Assembly (NCBI GenBank): GCA_050290245.1
Contig: JBNKHH010000059.1
Location: 62,001-126,000, forward strand
Direction of reading: 5' to 3'
Length of the DNA: 64,000 nt
Origin: JBNKHH01 sp050290245
GTDB lineage: Bacteria; Pseudomonadota; Alphaproteobacteria; Rhodobacterales; Rhodobacteraceae
The position numbers were made by a program, and so were the translations under genes. Of this stretch, positions 25,399 through 32,472 are shown piece by piece. Under the pieces are notes generated by a model. The model saw only the letters and a list, made by a program, of their open reading frames with translations, did no database searches and was not told the DNA's origin. Every line of letters begins with the position of its first letter. Positions within the stretch are counted from its first letter, which is position 1.

Positions 25399-25812
25399 AT
25401 GAGACTATCCAGTTTGGTATTGGTTGCGGTCATGGCGGTTCATGTTCCCGCTGTCCTGGCCGCCCAGTCGGTCGGTGAGTCCGAGTTCATGAACAGTTGC
25501 GCCGCCTGTCACGGCGCAGACGGCAAGGGCGGAGGGCCGATGGCAGGGTACCTGTCGACTGCACTGCCGGACCTTACGATGCTATCAGGCGGCAACGGCG
25601 GAGTGTTCCCGGTCACAAGGGTATATTCCGTGATCGAGGGGTCGACTCAGGTCGGCGCACACGGAAATCGCGAGATGCCCGTCTGGGGCAACCGCTTCAT
25701 TGCGCGCGGCGAAGAACTGGCCAACCCGGAGTTCATCACCGACGAGGCCAGTGTCTTTGCGCGGTTCCGCATCCTGGCATTGACGGAATATCTGGCGTCG
25801 ATCCAGCAGTGA
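25399..25812 (+). CDS. Class I cytochrome c
   Basis: A 137-residue periplasmic protein. The signal peptide MRLSSLVLVAVMAVHVPAVLAA is followed by a haem-binding site CAACH (residues 36-40) in EFMNSCAACHGADGKGGGPMAG, and a distal methionine candidate in REMPVWGNRF. The C-terminal helix FRILALTEYLASIQ is the usual closing helix. GGGAGGAG upstream fixes the ATG at 25399; longer frames to 25255 are not credible. The electron partner is unknown: no oxidoreductase lies beside it. Confidence 0.9.
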   Translation: MRLSSLVLVAVMAVHVPAVLAAQSVGESEFMNSCAACHGADGKGGGPMAGYLSTALPDLTMLSGGNGGVFPVTRVYSVIEGSTQVGAHGNREMPVWGNRFIARGEELANPEFITDEASVFARFRILALTEYLASIQQ

Positions 25813-25818
25813 CCGGTT

Positions 25819-25838
25819 CGGCGCGGTCTTCCGCGCCG
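25819..25838. terminator. GC-rich hairpin after the cytochrome c gene
   Basis: CGGCGCGG-TCTT-CCGCGCCG, an 8-bp perfect stem with a 4-base loop just after the stop, but without a T-run. It may stabilise the 3' end or act as a weak terminator. Confidence 0.35.
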
Positions 25839-25906
25839 GCCCCGCACTTACATTGTGCCCAGATCGTTCGGGCACGCGCTGCGTTCCGGCAGATTGGCGG
25901 ATGCGG

Positions 25907-25940
25907 TTGACTTATGGTATTTTGGTACATATGTACCAAA
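25907..25940 (+). promoter_or_regulatory. Promoter with 20-bp palindromic operator for the RHH gene
   Basis: -35 TTGACT (25907-25912), a 17-bp spacer and -10 TATGTA (25930-25935). The -10 lies inside a perfect 20-bp palindrome TTTGGTACATATGTACCAAA (25921-25940). The predicted transcription start, 6-8 bases after the -10, coincides with the ATG at 25942, and no ribosome-binding site is present, so the mRNA is probably leaderless. Confidence 0.65.
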
Positions 25941-25941
25941 T

Positions 25942-26190
25942 ATGTCCAAGCCCATTGAACGCGTCCAAACCGGAGTCAGGATCGAAAAGCGCCTTTTGAA
26001 GGTGCTGAAAGGCCTGGCTGAACAGCTTGATATGTCGCTCGGCGACCTGATCGAGGGCATGGCGCTCCATGCCTTCGAGGGCAAACCCGCTTTCTCGACC
26101 GAAACCCGCGCCAAGATCGCGCAACTGAAACAGGTTTATGACCTCGACTGGACGGCCGCCGACAGCCATGTGCACAGAGATGAAGAATGA
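25942..26190 (+). CDS. Ribbon-helix-helix-like regulator
   Basis: An 82-residue protein. Residues 5-50 read as ribbon-helix-helix: a beta ribbon (ERVQTGVRIEKR), helix 1 (LLKVLKGLAEQLD) and helix 2 (SLGDLIEGMALHAFEG). A short third helix and an acidic His-containing tail follow. RHH proteins bind palindromic DNA as dimers. The 20-bp palindrome over its own -10 box suggests autoregulation (inference). The frame extends back to 25855, but promoter placement and the RHH alignment favour the ATG at 25942. It overlaps the next gene by ATGA. Confidence 0.75.
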   Translation: MSKPIERVQTGVRIEKRLLKVLKGLAEQLDMSLGDLIEGMALHAFEGKPAFSTETRAKIAQLKQVYDLDWTAADSHVHRDEE

Positions 26191-26585
26191 CCGGTTTCTC
26201 CGATGTCACATGCGAATTCTTAGCTGGAGACACTGATGCGTCCGCTTTCAATCACGCTGCTCACGTCCAGGTCGCCCATGATCTTCTAGGCCATTATGAT
26301 TTCCTGAAAGCCGCAACCCTCTACGCCGACGGCGTCCGCGCCCTGGCAGAACGGGCAGGGGCGGCGGATAAATTCAACCTGACCATCACCTGCGCCTTCC
26401 TCAGCCTGATCGCCGAGCGGCGAGATGGCTTTGAAGACCGGGATTTTCCCACCTTCGCAAAAGCCAACCCTGACCTCATGTCAAAAGCCGCGCTCAAAGG
26501 TTTCTATACCTCGGCGCGGCTGGGTTCGGAACAGGCGCGACGCCTCTTCCTGCTGCCGGATGGACCGATCCTCAGCTCTCGCTGA
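26187..26585 (+). CDS. Uncharacterised HxxH protein paired with the RHH regulator
   Basis: A 132-residue, mostly helical cytoplasmic protein. The segment FNHAAHVQVAHDLLGHYDFLKAA (residues 21-43) carries His23 and His26, and DKFNLTITCAFLSLIAER (61-78) a polar helix. A small family with the same 'H-x-x-H-V-x-x-A ... T-x-T-x-A' pattern exists in other bacteria, but I know no function for it. The paired histidines could bind a metal. It is translationally coupled to the RHH gene, and its end overlaps the end of the convergent fabA by 14 bases. Toxin-antitoxin function is not supported by any recognised toxin motif. Confidence 0.7.
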   Translation: MTGFSDVTCEFLAGDTDASAFNHAAHVQVAHDLLGHYDFLKAATLYADGVRALAERAGAADKFNLTITCAFLSLIAERRDGFEDRDFPTFAKANPDLMSKAALKGFYTSARLGSEQARRLFLLPDGPILSSR

Positions 26586-27081
26586 GCGCGACCTTCATAT
26601 CCTTGACCTGGTAAATCACCTCGCCGTCCGCCTCGACGATGCCGTCCGCGACGCCCATCGTCAGACGGCGAGTCTGGATCGCCTTGGTGAAGTCGACCTT
26701 GTAAGTCAGCATTTTGCGATCGGGGCGCACCATGCCGGTCAGCTTAACCTCGCCCACACCCAAGGCATAGCCGCGCCCCTGCCAGCCGCGCCAGCCCAGG
26801 TTGAAACCGGTCAACTGCCACAGGCCATCAAGACCCAGACACCCCGGCATGATCGGGTTGCCTGGGAAATGACATTCAAAGAACCACAGGTCCGGCGTGA
26901 TATCGAACTCGGCCACCACGTGGCCCTTGCCGTGTTCGCCCCGGTCGCCGGAAATATCCGTGATCCGGTCCATCATCAGCATCGGAGGGGCAGGCAATTG
27001 TGCATTGCCGGGGCCGAACAATTCTCCACGGGCACAGGCCAGAAGCCCCTCTTTGTCAAACGATGTGGGAAAATCGGCCAT
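26572..27081 (-). CDS. fabA: 3-hydroxydecanoyl-ACP dehydratase/isomerase
   Basis: A 169-residue hot-dog enzyme that dehydrates 3-hydroxydecanoyl-ACP and isomerises trans-2 to cis-3-decenoyl-ACP, the branch point to unsaturated fatty acids. His71 (FECHFPGNPIMPGC) and Asp85 (GLDGLWQL) are the catalytic pair. The open frame runs to 27153, but the ATG at 27081 gives the family length (E. coli 172). It is divergent from irr. FabB, its usual operon partner, is 2 kb downstream on the same strand, behind an island of opposite-strand genes. Confidence 0.96.
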   Translation of the reverse strand: MADFPTSFDKEGLLACARGELFGPGNAQLPAPPMLMMDRITDISGDRGEHGKGHVVAEFDITPDLWFFECHFPGNPIMPGCLGLDGLWQLTGFNLGWRGWQGRGYALGVGEVKLTGMVRPDRKMLTYKVDFTKAIQTRRLTMGVADGIVEADGEVIYQVKDMKVALSES

Positions 27082-27200
27082 GGCGCGTACTGCTCCGGAA
27101 TTGTTTCTGTGTTGCTGCAAAGCCCCATAGCAGGGCGGTGGAATATGGCGCAAGGGGCGACAATACCCACACAGCCCGCGAAATCCTGAACTGAAACCGA

Positions 27201-27230
27201 TTGAAACTCGGCGATTTCCCTTTTTATACT
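27201..27230 (+). promoter_or_regulatory. Sigma-70-type promoter of irr
   Basis: -35 TTGAAA (27201-27206), an 18-bp spacer and -10 TATACT (27225-27230), giving a start near 27237 and a leader of about 15 bases before the ATG at 27252. This argues against the upstream TTG codon at 27201 as the start. Confidence 0.65.
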
Positions 27231-27251
27231 GGGGACAGCAGAGGATGGCAG

Positions 27252-27671
27252 ATGATCAGCAAGACACGCCAGGAACGGTGCACTGAATGGCTGGGGCAGG
27301 TCGGGCTACGTCCGACACGCCAAAGGGTGGCGCTTGCCGACCTCCTCGTGGGGGATGGACAGCACCGTCACGTGACGGCCGAAAGTCTGCACGCCGCCGC
27401 TCAGATGGGGGATGACCCGGTTTCGCTGGCGACGGTCTACAACACGCTGCGCGCCTTTTGCGATGCGGGCCTCGTGCAGGAAATCACCGTGGACGGTTCG
27501 AAAAGTTATTTCGACACGCGCACCGACGATCACCCGCACTTTTATTGGGAAGACGACGCGCGCTTGACCGACGCACCTGCCGACCAGCTCGAAATCGCCC
27601 GCCTGCCGACCGCTCCCGAGGGTGCCGAGATCTCAAAGGTCGACGTGGTGATCCGCCTGCGCAAGCGCTAG
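27252..27671 (+). CDS. irr: Iron response regulator (Fur superfamily)
   Basis: A 139-residue winged-helix regulator. It has the Fur-family DNA-binding half (VGLRPTRQRVALADLLVGDGQHRHVTAESLHAAA, then VSLATVYNTLRAFCDAGLVQEI) and the Irr-specific histidine motif DHPHFYWEDD. In alphaproteobacteria Irr senses haem/iron status and controls iron uptake and haem synthesis. The C-terminal cysteines of zinc-binding Fur proteins are absent, as in Irr. No N-terminal Cys-Pro haem motif is seen. The gene is divergent from fabA; this pairing is common in the order. Confidence 0.92.
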   Translation: MISKTRQERCTEWLGQVGLRPTRQRVALADLLVGDGQHRHVTAESLHAAAQMGDDPVSLATVYNTLRAFCDAGLVQEITVDGSKSYFDTRTDDHPHFYWEDDARLTDAPADQLEIARLPTAPEGAEISKVDVVIRLRKR

Positions 27672-27753
27672 ACCTGAGGCACGTCCCGTAGATCTGTTTC
27701 CTTGCGCCGACGCGCGGCTGCGCCAAGAGCCTGACCGTCATGCCGCCCGCCCG

Positions 27754-28932
27754 TCAGGCGCCGTTTCGGACCCTTGCCGCGATCTCGCGGCCTGCGGCCA
27801 CGCCGGACGACCAGGCCCACTGGAAGTTGTATCCCCCGAGCCAGCCGGTCACATCGACCGCCTCTCCGATGAAGAACAATCCCGGTACTGCCGTGACCTC
27901 CATCGTCTTGGACGACAGCGCGCCGGTGTCAATCCCGCCGGCCGTGACCTCCGCCTTGGCATAGCCCTCGGTCCCGGTCGGATGAAATTCAAGCCCTGTC
28001 AATCGGTCAGCCACCTGGTCCAACACCTTGTCCGGTATGTTTGCCAGCTGCTCCGAAATCCCCAGCACCTCGTCCAGCACATCCGCGAGCCGCTTCGGCA
28101 GACTATCCGACAGGGCCGCCTTGAGATGGGCGCGCGGCATCTCGCGCTTGGCGCGCTTCAGGGCACCTCGCGCGTCCGGCCAGATGTCCAGCACCAACGC
28201 GTCCCCGCGCGACCAATAAGATGACACCTGAAGGATTGCGGGTCCTGACAGCCCCCGGTGCGTGAACAAGGTCGCCTCTTCAAAGGATACCGCGCCAACG
28301 CGGGCGACCGAGGGCACCGACACGCCAGAGATCGCCTTGAACGCCGCGTCCCCGTCGCCCAGCGTGAATGGCACGAGGGCGGGGCGGGGCGTCACAACCG
28401 CGACGCCAAATTGTTTCGCGATATCATAGGCAATGCCAGTTGCGCCCATCTTTGGGATCGATGGCCCACCCGTGGCAATCACAAGTTGGTTTGCCTTGGT
28501 CCCAGCGACGTGGAACTGCCCATCCCGGTGTTCGATTTTGCCGATCTCCGTCGACAGTCGCAACTCGACGCCGCCCTTTGTGCATTCCTCCAGCAGCATC
28601 GCTACCACTTGCCGCGCAGAACCGTCGCAAAACAGTTGGCCCAGCGTCTTTTCATGCCAGGCGATCCTGTGGCGCTGGATCAGGTCCAGGAAATCCCACT
28701 GGGTATACCGGCTGAGAGCAGATTTCGCGAAATGTGGGTTCTCCGACAGAAAGCGTGCTGCGTCTGTGCCGGTGTTGGTGAAATTGCACCGGCCCCCGCC
28801 GGAAATCAGAATCTTCTTGCCCGCTTTTTCTGCATGGTCCAGCACGAGGACCCGCGCCCCGGCTTGTCCTGCCGTGGCCGCGGCCATCAGGCCTGCGCCG
28901 CCCGCGCCCAGTATGATCGCGTCGAATATCAT
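27754..28932 (-). CDS. FAD-dependent oxidoreductase, HI0933/BaiN-like
   Basis: A 392-residue flavoprotein. The FAD site is AIILGAGGAGLMAAATAGQAGARVLVLDH, followed by the family's KILISGGGRCNFTNT, KTLGQLFCDGSA and LVIATGGPSIPKMGATGIAYDIAKQFG. The C-terminal TAGGIDTGALSSKTMEVTAVPGLFFIGEAVDVTGWLGGYNFQWAWSSG closes the flavin pocket. The family (YhiN/HI0933, BaiN) comprises predicted reductases with uncertain substrates. It is a single gene, convergent with irr. Confidence 0.93.
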   Translation of the reverse strand: MIFDAIILGAGGAGLMAAATAGQAGARVLVLDHAEKAGKKILISGGGRCNFTNTGTDAARFLSENPHFAKSALSRYTQWDFLDLIQRHRIAWHEKTLGQLFCDGSARQVVAMLLEECTKGGVELRLSTEIGKIEHRDGQFHVAGTKANQLVIATGGPSIPKMGATGIAYDIAKQFGVAVVTPRPALVPFTLGDGDAAFKAISGVSVPSVARVGAVSFEEATLFTHRGLSGPAILQVSSYWSRGDALVLDIWPDARGALKRAKREMPRAHLKAALSDSLPKRLADVLDEVLGISEQLANIPDKVLDQVADRLTGLEFHPTGTEGYAKAEVTAGGIDTGALSSKTMEVTAVPGLFFIGEAVDVTGWLGGYNFQWAWSSGVAAGREIAARVRNGA

Positions 28933-29027
28933 CGGCTCGTTATCGGGCAGGTCGCGCGGGGGTGCAAACGCTCAGTCCGGCGCGGATTGGCCCGGGGTTG
29001 CGCACCTGCCAAAACGCGTTCACTCTT

Positions 29028-29690
29028 TCAAGCCATTGGCTGGATCAGTTCCGGCCCTGACGCACGGTTCGAGTTTACTTTCGGGTCCACGCGGTAGAAT
29101 TCAAGCGCCTCGTCCGGCGGGGCGGCCATCAACGCCGCGGCGCCTTTTCCTTGCTCTCCCAACCACTTGGGCCAGTCTTGTTGGCCAAGAACGACCGGCA
29201 TACGGTGGTGCACCTGGGCCATGGTTTTGTTCGCTTTCGTGGTGACGATAGCGCAGGTGGCCATGGGCTCGTCACCCTTGTCCCAGACCTGCCAAACTCC
29301 CGCAAAGGCTAGGATATGTCCCTCTGCCGGGTGGATGTACCAAGGCAAACGCTTTCCCTCCGCGTCCTTGGTCCATTCATAGAACCCGCTCGCCGGTATC
29401 AGGCACCTTCTCTCCCTGCAAGCCATTCGAAACGCGGGCTTTTCCGCAATGGTTTCGGCGCGTGCATTGATCAAGAGCGGTCCGTCGGTCGGGGATTTGT
29501 ACCAATGCGGAATGAACCCCCACCTCATCGGCCTCAACCTGCGGTGCCCGTCGTCGCTGGTCACCGTATGCACCTGATTGGTCGGGCAAACGTTATAGTT
29601 CGGTACGTCGGGCAAATCGTTCGCGGGCACGGCATCGAACAGTTGGGCCATGGCATCGTCGGGCAGGGTGATCGAGAAGCGTCCGCACAT
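29028..29690 (-). CDS. yedK: SRAP domain protein (YedK/HMCES type)
   Basis: A 220-residue protein that in characterised members shields abasic sites in single-stranded DNA by a covalent link through Cys2. Here Met-Cys opens the protein (MCGRFSI), so removal of Met exposes Cys2. The other active-site residues are present: Asn in LLINARAETIAEK, Glu in GFYEW and His in VHHRMPVVL. The frame reaches 29774, but only the ATG at 29690 puts Cys at position 2, which decides the start. The gene lies just after the terminator of the rplI operon on the same strand. Confidence 0.94.
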   Translation of the reverse strand: MCGRFSITLPDDAMAQLFDAVPANDLPDVPNYNVCPTNQVHTVTSDDGHRRLRPMRWGFIPHWYKSPTDGPLLINARAETIAEKPAFRMACRERRCLIPASGFYEWTKDAEGKRLPWYIHPAEGHILAFAGVWQVWDKGDEPMATCAIVTTKANKTMAQVHHRMPVVLGQQDWPKWLGEQGKGAAALMAAPPDEALEFYRVDPKVNSNRASGPELIQPMA

Positions 29691-29738
29691 GCACTCCAGC
29701 TTAAGGAACAGAAACCCGGCGAACAATTCTTTCAAACG

Positions 29739-29765
29739 AAAAAGGGCCGCCCATGGGGCAGCCCT
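29739..29765 (-). terminator. Intrinsic terminator of the rpsF-rpsR-rplI operon
   Basis: A 10-bp stem (one G-U pair) with arms at 29765-29756 and 29752-29743, 3-base loop, followed on the minus strand by TTTTT. It starts 22 bases after the rplI stop. Confidence 0.8.
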
Positions 29766-29786
29766 CAAACTCATATGATCCGAAGA

Positions 29787-30425
29787 TCAGGCGTTTTCGT
29801 CGTCAGCCTCGTCGGATGGCTCGGCATCTTCGGCCGGAGCCTCCGATGTGACATCCAACTCGTCCAGTTCAGCGGCGCCGATCTCGTCAAACAGTTCGGC
29901 GATCTCAAGCTCGGCCTGGGCCTCTTCCTCGGCGGCTTGCTCGGCGATATTGATGCCTTGCGCCTGTAGTTCCGCTTCTTCGTTCGAACGGGCGACGTTC
30001 ATCTCGATCTCGGCGTCGACTTCGGGGTGAAGCGTGACCACCAGCTTGTGAATGCCAAGTTCCTTGATAGGAGCCGTCAGCGAAACCTGCTTGCGATCGA
30101 CCGAGAACCCGGCCTCGGTTGCAGCGTCAGCCGCGTCGCGCGGCGTTACCGAACCGTAAAGCGACCCGGCGTCCGAAGCCTGGCGAATCACGATGAATTG
30201 CTGTCCGTTCAGCTTTTCGGCAAGAGCCTCGGCCTCTTTCTTGGTCTCGAGGTTGCGGGCCTCAAGCTGTGCCTTGTCAGCTTCGAAGGCGGCGATGTTG
30301 GCGTCCGACGCCCACAGAGCTTTCTTCTGCGGCAAAAGATAATTGCGCGCATAGCCGTCCTTGACAGAGACAACGTCTCCCATTTGGCCCAGCTTGGCGA
30401 CGCGTTCGAGAAGGATAACCTGCAT
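29787..30425 (-). CDS. rplI: 50S ribosomal protein L9
   Basis: A 212-residue ribosomal protein. The N-terminal RNA-binding domain is standard (MQVILLERVAKLGQMGDVVSVKDGYARNYLLPQKKAL), then the long connecting helix and the C-terminal domain (IVIRQASDAGSLYGSVTPRDAADA). E. coli L9 ends near residue 149; here an extra 60 residues follow, mostly Glu, Asp and Ala (AEEEAQAELEIAELFDEI then an acidic tail). Such acidic extensions are common in Rhodobacterales. It is the last gene of the S6-S18-L9 operon. Confidence 0.97.
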   Translation of the reverse strand: MQVILLERVAKLGQMGDVVSVKDGYARNYLLPQKKALWASDANIAAFEADKAQLEARNLETKKEAEALAEKLNGQQFIVIRQASDAGSLYGSVTPRDAADAATEAGFSVDRKQVSLTAPIKELGIHKLVVTLHPEVDAEIEMNVARSNEEAELQAQGINIAEQAAEEEAQAELEIAELFDEIGAAELDELDVTSEAPAEDAEPSDEADDENA

Positions 30426-30436
30426 GTCAGTTCTCC

Positions 30437-30664
30437 TTATTTCACGGCGTAGGGCAGAAGGGCGAGGAAGCGGGCGCGCTTGATAGCGCGGGCCAGCTCA
30501 CGCTGCTTCTTTGCCGATACGGCGGTGATACGGCTGGGAACGATCTTGCCGCGTTCGCTGATGTAGCGCTGAAGCAGTCTCGTGTCCTTGTAGTCGATTT
30601 TGGGTGCATTGTCGCCCGAGAAGGGGCAAACCTTGCGACGGCGGAAAAACGGTTTTGCTGCCAT
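30437..30664 (-). CDS. rpsR: 30S ribosomal protein S18
   Basis: A 75-residue ribosomal protein with the S18 core: an N-terminal basic stretch with KPFFRRRKVCPF, then IDYKDTRLLQRYISERGKIVPSRIT and the C-terminal KKQRELARAIKRARFLALLPY. It sits between rpsF and rplI, with 11-13 base gaps. It binds S6 on the small subunit platform. Confidence 0.98.
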   Translation of the reverse strand: MAAKPFFRRRKVCPFSGDNAPKIDYKDTRLLQRYISERGKIVPSRITAVSAKKQRELARAIKRARFLALLPYAVK

Positions 30665-30677
30665 GGGTTAGCCCTCC

Positions 30678-31031
30678 TTAACGGCGCTCGCGGCGACCTT
30701 CGCGGTCGTCACGTTTCTGCATCTGGACCGAGGGGCCCTCTTCGTGGGCGTCGACCTTGATGGTCAGTACGCGCATCACGTCGTCATGCAGGCGCATCAG
30801 GCGCTCCATCTCCTGAACGGCCGCGGCGGGTGCGTCGGACTTCAGGAAGGCATAGTGGCCCTTGCGGTTCTTGTTGATCTTGTAGGCCATCGTCTTGACG
30901 CCCCAGTACTCGCTGTCGACGACCTTGCCGCCATTGTCCGCGAGGACCGTTCCGAAATGCTCGACGAGGCTTTCAGCTTGCGTGTTGGACAAGTCCTGAC
31001 GCGCAATCATCACATGCTCATAAAGCGGCAT
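30678..31031 (-). CDS. rpsF: 30S ribosomal protein S6
   Basis: A 117-residue protein: MPLYEHVMIARQDLSNTQAESL, WGVKTMAYKINKNRKGHYAFL and MRLHDDVMRVLTIKVD are S6 hallmarks, with a basic, Arg/Glu-rich tail. The ATG at 31031 is the family start (GGAGAGAAC upstream); the longer frame to 31154 is rejected. It is the first gene of the rpsF-rpsR-rplI operon, transcribed divergently from a membrane protein gene. Confidence 0.97.
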   Translation of the reverse strand: MPLYEHVMIARQDLSNTQAESLVEHFGTVLADNGGKVVDSEYWGVKTMAYKINKNRKGHYAFLKSDAPAAAVQEMERLMRLHDDVMRVLTIKVDAHEEGPSVQMQKRDDREGRRERR

Positions 31032-31228
31032 GTTCTCTCCAGTTCTGTCAGGGCGCACTTCAAAGGACGGACTGTTCCGCCGCTCCCGTCCACGAGAGGT
31101 TGCGCCGATCAAACGATCTGCGGCGGACCGTGGGCTTATACACGCAACCCCCACTATTTCAACCCCGTCTCATTCTTGCCGTTTTTGGGTTTTATTGAGG
31201 CTTCGACCGGCACAACAACACTGGTGCT

Positions 31229-31825
31229 ATGAACGCGATTGGAACCATAGACGCCGAGATTGGCGAAACCCCGATGCTCGAACAGATCGAGATGCCCTGG
31301 GGTTTTCGTTTGCGTCCTGCCGACATGCAGGAAAAAGCCTCGGATCTTATCATCGAGTGGTCGCTGACTCTCGTCGGAATCGCCTTCCTTTTGGGAGCTT
31401 TCGCGCAATGGCTACTGCCGGGGTCAATATACACCGGCGATGCCTTGATGTTGAAATTGGTGCTCACCTGTGTCCTGGGAATGCTTGGGGGGCTTGCCCT
31501 GTCGGTTTCGGCGCGCGGCTTCCGTCCGGAGGTTCAGATTGACCGAGCCCGCCACGAAATCCGCTTCGTCTCGCGCAATCCGCGTGGGCGCGGTCAGATC
31601 CTGGCGACAGTCGATCTTGACCAAATCATCGGCGTTGGCATCACCAAGTCCATGAGCGGTGGTGATTGTCACTGTCTCATCTACCTGATTGACGGAAAAA
31701 AGCCGCTGCGGTTGGCCACGGGAACCGAGGCGGAAATTCGCGCGATCCGTGCCAAAATGGACTGTTACGTGACGCCACCGGCCGAGCGCCTGGCGGCCAA
31801 AATGGCAGCAGCATCCGCCGCCTGA
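31229..31825 (+). CDS. Two-span membrane protein of unknown function
   Basis: A 198-residue protein. Two adjacent transmembrane segments (about 42-65, LIIEWSLTLVGIAFLLGAFAQWLL, and 72-95, LKLVLTCVLGMLGGLALSV) are followed by a soluble beta-rich domain (EVQIDRARHEIRFVSRNPRGRGQILATVDLDQIIGV and CHCLIYLIDGKKPLRLATGTEAEIRAIRAKM), reminiscent of PH-like domains in bacterial membrane proteins. I do not know the family name. It is divergent from rpsF. Confidence 0.75.
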   Translation: MNAIGTIDAEIGETPMLEQIEMPWGFRLRPADMQEKASDLIIEWSLTLVGIAFLLGAFAQWLLPGSIYTGDALMLKLVLTCVLGMLGGLALSVSARGFRPEVQIDRARHEIRFVSRNPRGRGQILATVDLDQIIGVGITKSMSGGDCHCLIYLIDGKKPLRLATGTEAEIRAIRAKMDCYVTPPAERLAAKMAAASAA

Positions 31826-31951
31826 GCGGCGACCGCCTTCGTCACATCGTGTCGTTTCTCGACTCGGAACCGCCGCATGGGCGCGACCTTAGCCGTGCAC
31901 CCAACCTAGACTTCTGCTATTGAGAAGACCAAGGTGTGCGGGTGAAGCCTT

Positions 31952-31963
31952 AATAAAAATAGG
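31952..31963 (+). repeat. AATAAAAATAGG element, copy 1
   Basis: An exact 12-base match to 32451-32462. This copy lies 63 bases before the uspA start; the other lies immediately before the ribosome-binding site of the BCCT gene. Confidence 0.35.
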
Positions 31964-32025
31964 AATTTACGGCTAAGTCAGCATCTCCGTACGCCATTAT
32001 GAAAAGCTGGCAACAGGAGGGATAG

Positions 32026-32442
32026 ATGTTCACACGTATCATGGTGCCGGTAGATCTTGCGCATGTGCCGGCGCTGAGAAAGGCGTTGAACGCTGCTGCT
32101 GGATTGGCCAAACAGCACAGCGTACCAGTGACCTATGTCGGTGTCACAACGGGGGCACCCAGTGCCCTTGGACACAACCCGGCAGAGTTCGACGCAAAGT
32201 TGTCGGCGTTCGGCGCCGAACAGGCCCAATCACATGGCATCGACGCGGACACCAGGACGATCATCAGCCACGATCCCACAACCGACGTTGACGACGCTTT
32301 GTTGCACGCAGTGAAGGATTGCGGAGCCGACCTGGTGGTTATGGCGTCCCACGTTCCGGGACTTGCCGATTACATCTGGCCTTCGAACGGCGGAAAAATC
32401 GCCGCCCACTCCGAGGCCTCGGTGTTCGTTGTGCGTGACTGA
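32026..32442 (+). CDS. Universal stress protein, UspA family
   Basis: A 138-residue cytoplasmic protein with the Usp fold: MFTRIMVPVDLAHVPALRKALNAAAGLAKQ, PVTYVGVT in the second strand, and a C-terminal GADLVVMASHVPG, then EASVFVVRD. The G-x2-G-x9-G-[ST] ATP loop is not evident, so this may be a non-ATP-binding member. ACAGGAGG-type ribosome-binding sequence precedes the ATG. The BCCT transporter follows 30 bases later, suggesting a shared transcript; paired Usp/transporter genes often have a Usp that modulates the transporter. Confidence 0.9.
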   Translation: MFTRIMVPVDLAHVPALRKALNAAAGLAKQHSVPVTYVGVTTGAPSALGHNPAEFDAKLSAFGAEQAQSHGIDADTRTIISHDPTTDVDDALLHAVKDCGADLVVMASHVPGLADYIWPSNGGKIAAHSEASVFVVRD

Positions 32443-32450
32443 AAATGCTC

Positions 32451-32462
32451 AATAAAAATAGG
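32451..32462 (+). repeat. AATAAAAATAGG element, copy 2
   Basis: The exact repeat of 31952-31963, running into the GGGAGG ribosome-binding site of the BCCT transporter gene. Confidence 0.35.
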
Positions 32463-32472
32463 GAGGCCACAA

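Noticed and set aside
24576..26571. Prophage or IS element as the cause of the fab split
   Set aside because: No transposase, integrase, terminal inverted repeat or target duplication could be seen.
25942..26585. RHH gene plus partner as a toxin-antitoxin system
   Set aside because: The RHH/small-partner layout invites this reading, but the second protein has no recognised toxin fold or active site and is longer than most toxins of such pairs; left as a regulator plus unknown protein.
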